The notes under the pieces were generated by a model, which was given only the letters and a program-made list of their open reading frames with translations, was not told where the DNA came from and did not search any database. Of a DNA stretch of 8,650 bases, positions 5,760-8,650 are shown in pieces. Origin of the DNA: Candidatus Fischerbacteria bacterium RBG_13_37_8 (lineage in GTDB: Bacteria; Acidobacteriota; HRBIN11; MFGW01). Numbering within the stretch: position 1 is the stretch's first letter; each line of letters begins with the position of its first letter. The position numbers and the translations under genes are program-made. The DNA is taken from assembly GCA_001780385.1 (NCBI GenBank), contig MFGW01000155.1, forward strand, positions 27,585-36,234, in the 5' to 3' direction.

Positions 5760-6118
5760 TCAATGATCTCCTTAGTCTTGTTTAAAATAAATTCAGTTCT
5801 GACTTTTGAAAAATCTTTTAGCATTCTATGAAAATCGCCCGGATACCTTGTCACAATGCTGAGATTGCTGATTTCTGATATAAATATTTCAGCTTCCTTA
5901 TCAGGCGATAATCCTGCAATTGACAAAAGATATTCCAAATCATGAGACCTGGGAGGCGCTTTGCCAGTAATTTCCTCAATTTTTGCTTTAATCATCTTTT
6001 CTAATGATAAATGGCACATGAAGACAGTATAGATATATCGGCCAGAAGCAAATAAATTCTCGGCAGTTTCAAAATCATATCGAGCAGAATCTATCCAATT
6101 CTTAACTTCATCTTTCAT
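5732..6118 (-). CDS. HEPN domain protein (putative toxin partner of MNT)
   Basis: The 128-residue all-helical protein matches the HEPN family of PF05168 type: WIDSARYDFETAENLFASGRY at 8-28, then FMCHLSLEKMIKA at 33-45, the SHDLEYLL segment at 58-65, and SIVTRYPGDFH at 87-97. HEPN toxins cleave RNA through an Rx4-6H motif. Here Arg91-Tyr-Pro-Gly-Asp-Phe-His97 fits Rx5H formally, but RYP is itself a conserved feature of this subfamily and no Rx4HxY motif of the HepT type is visible. Catalytic activity is therefore uncertain. The start is supported by TGGAG eight bases upstream of the ATG and by a promoter-like sequence just before. It is the first gene of a two-gene operon with the overlapping MNT gene. 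Confidence 0.85.
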   Translation of the reverse strand: MKDEVKNWIDSARYDFETAENLFASGRYIYTVFMCHLSLEKMIKAKIEEITGKAPPRSHDLEYLLSIAGLSPDKEAEIFISEISNLSIVTRYPGDFHRMLKDFSKVRTEFILNKTKEIIEWIKKCLTP

Positions 6119-6136
6119 TGCAGGACTCCAAATATT

Positions 6137-6165
6137 ATTGTAAAGCTTTTCTGCAATGTTTTCAA
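6137..6165 (-). promoter_or_regulatory. Sigma70-like promoter of the HEPN-MNT operon
   Basis: TTGAAA at 6160-6165 and TACAAT at 6137-6142 on the minus strand are separated by exactly 17 bases. Transcription would start near 6129-6130, giving a leader of about ten bases with GGAG and the HEPN ATG at 6118. The leader is short but usable. This is prediction by consensus only. Confidence 0.5.
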
Positions 6166-6292
6166 TATCCTCTCAGCATATCGAAATTTTGAGGAACAAT
6201 AGAATAATTGCAATACAATGCATTTAATACTTAGCTATTAGATATTCTAAAAGCAGAAAGAAAAGCATTTCATATTATATATTCAATAGTTT

Positions 6293-6369
6293 GGGGTCAA
6301 ATCCCGACATTTGCTCCCCCCACAACGTAGCTCTGCAGGGCATTTGAAAGGGGGGTCGCGCATTTTTTA
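6293..6369. repeat. Interspersed repeat, copy A
   Basis: This stretch aligns without gaps to 8187-8263, at roughly three quarters identity by eye. Shared blocks are GGGGTCAAAT, CGACATT, CCCCCACAAC, TCTGCA, GCATTT and GCGCA. Both copies lie in the same orientation and bracket the propeller/SLH locus. The opening GGGGTCAAATC(C/T)CGACATT resembles, from memory, sequences near the ends of REP-associated or IS-like elements in several environmental bacteria. Confidence 0.65.
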
Positions 6370-6447
6370 TCAAAAAATGAATGAGGTGTGAATGGGGGGA
6401 GTTTTTGGTGGAGAATTTCTTGCATAATAAATGGAGAAAAGATAAAA

Positions 6448-6474
6448 ACCGCGAAGCTCACGAAGGACACGAAG
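6448..6474. repeat. Short 9-nt periodic tract (CGAAG repeats)
   Basis: Three CGAAG units are spaced nine bases apart (CGAAG-CTCA-CGAAG-GACA-CGAAG) within an ACCGCGAAG...ACACGAAG context. A very similar tract (Ntt cgt gtc ctt cgt in the other direction) is common between genes in many environmental genomes. It is non-coding and abuts the T-run of the SLH terminator. Confidence 0.5.
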
Positions 6475-6515
6475 AAAAAAGAGGTGCTGCAAACCTGAAG
6501 ACCTTCAGCACCTCT
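6475..6515 (-). terminator. Rho-independent terminator of the propeller/SLH gene
   Basis: On the minus strand a perfect 10-bp stem, AGAGGTGCTG (6506-6515) with CAGCACCTCT (6480-6489), is followed directly by a run of Ts (6475-6480 as As on the plus strand). The stem starts inside the TAG stop codon (6514-6516) of the SLH frame. Stem strength and U-tract make this a clear intrinsic terminator. Confidence 0.85.
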
Positions 6516-7314
6516 AAAGACTGAATTCCAAGGCAAGCACTAAGAATTTTGCCATCTGCTCGCGTGATACAGCATTATTTGGACAATAAAGCATAGGTGA
6601 GTTGCTGCAACCTGATACAATGTTATTATAGTATAATGACTCTATGTCAGGGCAAAATGGATTGCTGGTGGGGACATCGGCGAATATTTCATCACAGGTG
6701 GTTTCTGTGCAATAATCTACATTTGCGGCTTCCATTGTATTACAGATGAACTTTGCCATTTCCTGCCGCAAGGTATTATTAAGCGGACAATAGAGCAATG
6801 GACTGGTATTGCAGCCGCTTACTATTCCATTAGTGTAAAGAGCTTCTATGTATGAGCAGAATATGTTTCCATTTGGCACATCAGCGAAAATATTGCTGCA
6901 TGCAGCAGTCGTGCAGGCGCTTGTTTTCTTTTTTTCAATTGCCGCACATATAAACTTAGCCATTTGCTCACGCGTAACATTCTGCAATGGACAGTATAAA
7001 TTTGGACTGCACCCGCCTGTTATTTCTGCATGCATTATTGTTTCTACGGATTTATAAAAGAGATTACTTACGGGCACATCCCAAAATGAATTGCCGACAT
7101 GGTAGCTGAAATCATATGATTTTGGGGTACACTCGGCACAGTTTAACGTTTCCGAAACCGTAATATCCCAATGCATGATAGGTCGATTAGCAGAGGGTGC
7201 ATTGATTGTATAGGGGAGATAACTCCAATGCCTTTCCATGGGTAAAAGATTGGGATAGACGCCATCAGCCCCGATAATTGTTATAGGATCTTGCGAAGAG
7301 AGTGTTCCCGTCAC
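6514..7314 (-). pseudogene. Three-SLH C-terminal region, out of frame with the upstream propeller
   Basis: The frame carries three S-layer homology modules at about 78-126, 142-193 and 210-262. Each has the pattern F(W/A)DVP, Y(I/V)E(A/S/T)(L/I)Y, GI(V/T)(S/G)GC, LYCP and (V/L)(T/S)REQMAKF, with paired cysteines. SLH modules anchor proteins to cell-wall or outer-envelope polymers. Residues 1-75 (VTGTLSS, then GVYPNLLP, then HWDITVSET) look like a beta-sandwich repeat found before SLH regions in such proteins. The only candidate start is a GTG at 7312-7314 without a Shine-Dalgarno, and an in-frame TAA lies just upstream. It is therefore probably the C-terminal half of a gene whose N-terminal half (7265-8089) is in another frame. 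A strong terminator follows. Confidence 0.7.
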
Positions 7315-8089
7315 TTGTCTGAATAATTGAATTTATGTAATCCTCATCTGAACCACCGTATGCTTTCTGCCAGGCAATATTACCATTGGAATTAAGTTTT
7401 AAGATCCAGCCATCTGCAGAACCTGCCCCGAAGGATGTCGTGAGACCTGCAACAATGTATCCTCCATCGCTGGTTTGCTTGACAGCGTAGGCATAATCAT
7501 TGTTTTCGCCCGCATAAATTTTCTGCCAGGTAATATTACCAGACGCATTCAATTTTAATACCCATGCATTTCTGCCAGTCGATTGATAAACCTCGGTGCC
7601 TCCGGCTACTATATATCCTCCGTCAGTGGTTTGCTGAATAGCTGCTGCATAATCAAAATAATAAAGAAAACCATATATTTTTTCCCACACGATAGTGCCT
7701 GATGCGTTCAATTTCAGAAGCCACATATCATTGCCGCCTTGTGAAAATGTTTCCCCTGCAACTACGTATCCGCCATCGCTTGTAGCTATTATGCTGTAGG
7801 CATTATCTTCACCAACTCTATCGTATGTTTTTTGCCATTCTATGCAGCCCTGGCTATCCACTTTTATAACGAGGATCATTTGATAATTAGCACCCGATGC
7901 ATATCCGGCAACAATGTACCCGCCGTCATTTGTTTTTGCCACTGCCATTGCACTTTCGTCAAGTTCCTTAGTTCCATAAGCATGAGCCCACGTCGATTGT
8001 GCATATGGCTTCACTGTCATACCGATAAAACAAAGGAAAAATGCAGCTATTAGTAATATTCGCTTACCAAAAACCAATGAAAACCTCAT
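7265..8089 (-). pseudogene. Secreted GGYIVAG-repeat beta-propeller N-terminal region
   Basis: The ATG at 8087-8089 follows AAAGGAGG by ten bases and opens a signal peptide (MRFSLVFGKRILLIAAFFLC, then a PYAQS cleavage site), so it is preferred over the codon at 8152. The mature part has about five repeats of roughly 45-50 residues, each built of (T/S)xDGGY(I/V)VAG, a W(I/L/V)LKLN(A/S) strand, G.I.W(Q/E)K and Y(G/A)G. This is a propeller-type repeat of exported proteins with unknown ligand. The last repeat breaks after QTSDG, where GYIVAG is expected; instead the frame reads NTLFARSYNNYRG and stops. From the same point the SLH protein continues in the other frame. It is listed as broken because its C-terminal anchor is out of frame, although a short secreted propeller could still be made. 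Confidence 0.75.
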
Positions 8090-8164
8090 TGTCGCTAATC
8101 CTCCTTTGCCCTTACAACCAGGGATTTTATAAATCAGCTTTATCATATCCAATCTCCAGGATCA

Positions 8165-8194
8165 ATTATACTCCTTTTAAAATGACGGGGTCAA
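8165..8194 (-). promoter_or_regulatory. Sigma70-like promoter of the propeller gene, -35 box inside repeat B
   Basis: On the minus strand TTGACC (8189-8194) and a perfect TATAAT (8165-8170) are 18 bases apart. Transcription would start near 8158, giving a leader of about 70 bases before AAAGGAGG and the ATG at 8089. The -35 box lies within the first bases of repeat copy B. This is prediction by consensus. Confidence 0.6.
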
Positions 8195-8263
8195 ATCTCG
8201 ACATTCGATACCCCCACAACACAGGTCTGCAACGCATTTAAAGGAAAGGCTGCGCACATTTAA
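8187..8263. repeat. Interspersed repeat, copy B
   Basis: This is the partner of copy A (6293-6369), colinear over about 77 bases. It begins GGGGTCAAATCTCGACATT and ends near GCGCACATTTAA. The outer edge supplies TTGACC read on the minus strand. Copy A has the same edge, so both copies present a -35-like box pointing to lower coordinates. Confidence 0.65.
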
Positions 8264-8297
8264 GCAACAAACGCATTGCTCCTCTTCGCGAATAATT

Positions 8298-8324
8298 CTG
8301 AGCCCAAAAGCTTAGGGGCTCTCA
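8298..8324. repeat. Imperfect palindrome between repeat B and the AbiEi fragment
   Basis: CTGAGCCC (8298-8305) pairs with GGGCTCTCAG (8315-8324) with a two-base bulge around an AAAAGCTTAG-like loop. No T-run follows on either strand, so an intrinsic terminator is unlikely. The rest of 8264-8399 shows nothing I can assign. Confidence 0.35.
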
Positions 8325-8399
8325 GCGATGCAATTTGGGAATGTAAGGCTAATTATCAAATTAACGGCAAATCACTTAATTACTTGCGAATAATTGGAT

Positions 8400-8639
8400 A
8401 TGATTTTAAAAGAAACATTAACGGCTGATTGGTTAGGGATAACGACTTTCATACGTTCCGGGCACGTTCTGTATATTACTGATATTGAGCGGACTATTCT
8501 GGATGTCCTAAAGAATCCTGAATTGGCAGGCGGTATTGACGAATTGTTGTTCAGTCTTGAGGGATTGCGTGGCAGCAGCATTCTTACAGCTCCAGTGCAG
8601 GCATCTTCAGCCATCGTACTGTTGCTGAGACCGGCTTAA
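8400..8639 (+). pseudogene. Fragment of AbiEi-type (type IV TA) antitoxin/regulator
   Basis: The frame reads WLGITTFIRSGHVLYITDIE, then RTILDVLKNPELAGGIDELL. This matches the C-terminal signature of AbiEi antitoxins: FFGxxxxxxxxxxVxITDxExTIxDxLxxPExxGGIxE. In AbiE systems AbiEi represses the operon and counters the AbiEii nucleotidyltransferase toxin. Full-length AbiEi proteins are about 200-270 residues with an N-terminal winged helix. Here nothing matching lies upstream, where the frame has stops and other sequence. After ELLFSLEGLRG the expected continuation is also lost (SSILTAPVQASS) and the frame ends at 8637-8639. No toxin gene is in the window. It is a core fragment only; no convincing Shine-Dalgarno was seen. 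Confidence 0.6.
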
Positions 8640-8650
8640 TAACTGAATGC

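Larger units (their letters stand above)
6119..6513. other. Non-coding interval between HEPN-MNT and the SLH gene
   Basis: I see no gene here. It holds the HEPN promoter (6137-6165), repeat copy A (6293-6369), an AT-only palindrome CATTTTTT-ATC-AAAAAATG (6361-6379), an inverted pair CTCCCCCCA (6314-6322) and TGGGGGGAG (6393-6401), a CGAAG 9-nt periodic tract (6448-6474), and most of the SLH terminator (from 6475). The 79-codon open frame at 6297-6536 on the minus strand runs through these repeats and is not coding. Confidence 0.6.

Noticed and set aside
6361..6379. CATTTTTT-ATC-AAAAAATG considered as terminator
   Set aside because: The stem is only A-T pairs, it is inside an unassigned spacer, and no gene ends nearby.
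6297..6536. 79-codon minus-strand frame
   Set aside because: It translates repeat A, the CGAAG tract and the terminator; composition (FFFVSFVSFAVFIF) is typical of that non-coding tract.
7832..8241. Plus-strand frames opposite the propeller gene
   Set aside because: They are shadows of the minus-strand signal peptide and leader.
8372..8614. 80-codon minus-strand frame
   Set aside because: It is antisense to the AbiEi-like segment, which carries the recognisable motif.
1..8650. CRISPR array, rRNA or tRNA genes
   Set aside because: No regularly spaced direct repeats and no conserved RNA gene cores were seen on either strand.

Overview
The window suggests an uncultivated, fairly AT-rich bacterium. 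It carries a signal-peptide protein built of GGYIVAG-type propeller repeats and S-layer homology (SLH) modules, a DUF6448 exported protein, and a very large CPBP-type membrane protease. These remind me of Nitrospirota, Planctomycetota or Desulfobacterota-like environmental genomes, but no marker gene settles the taxonomy.

Layout from left to right. Positions 1-1700, all minus strand, hold an eroded operon. Read in transcription order it contains a MazG-like pyrophosphohydrolase tail, a DUF2075 (Schlafen-like P-loop ATPase/helicase) remnant with a large internal deletion, an intact DUF488 gene, and an unnamed DUF488-linked gene. That last gene keeps only its two ends, separated by a 116-nt element with inverted repeats and three hairpins. 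Positions 1780-3890, minus strand, hold a giant CPBP intramembrane protease gene that is frameshifted and has lost its N-terminal part. It stops at an IS200/IS605 element (about 3891-4462) with a complete TnpA and identical end hairpins. On the other side of the IS, on the plus strand, lie a DUF6448 secreted protein (4483-5115) and the first codons of a truncated membrane-protein gene (5118-about 5205).

Positions 5215-5410, minus strand, hold an unidentified gene remnant. It lies downstream of an intact HEPN-nucleotidyltransferase (MNT) pair (5439-6118) that has its own sigma70-like promoter. Positions 6119-6513 are non-coding and contain a repeat copy, palindromes and a rho-independent terminator. 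Positions 6514-8089, minus strand, encode a secreted beta-propeller protein and an SLH anchor region in different frames, probably one gene broken or fused at an eight-base microhomology. This locus is bracketed by two copies of a degenerate repeat of about 77 nt, and the upstream copy supplies the apparent -35 box. The window ends in a fragment of an AbiEi-type (type IV toxin-antitoxin) antitoxin.

Overall this is a decaying accessory island. Most loci are broken (seven gene remnants by my count), while DUF488, TnpA, DUF6448 and the HEPN-MNT pair look intact. The defence-like content (MazG/DUF2075/DUF488, HEPN-MNT, AbiEi), the IS200 element and two kinds of small repeat fit a region of repeated insertion, deletion and illegitimate recombination. 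No single intact new system is proven. The most unusual items are the three-hairpin element that splits a gene, the ancestral MazG-DUF2075-DUF488 cluster, and the repeat-bracketed propeller/SLH chimera.
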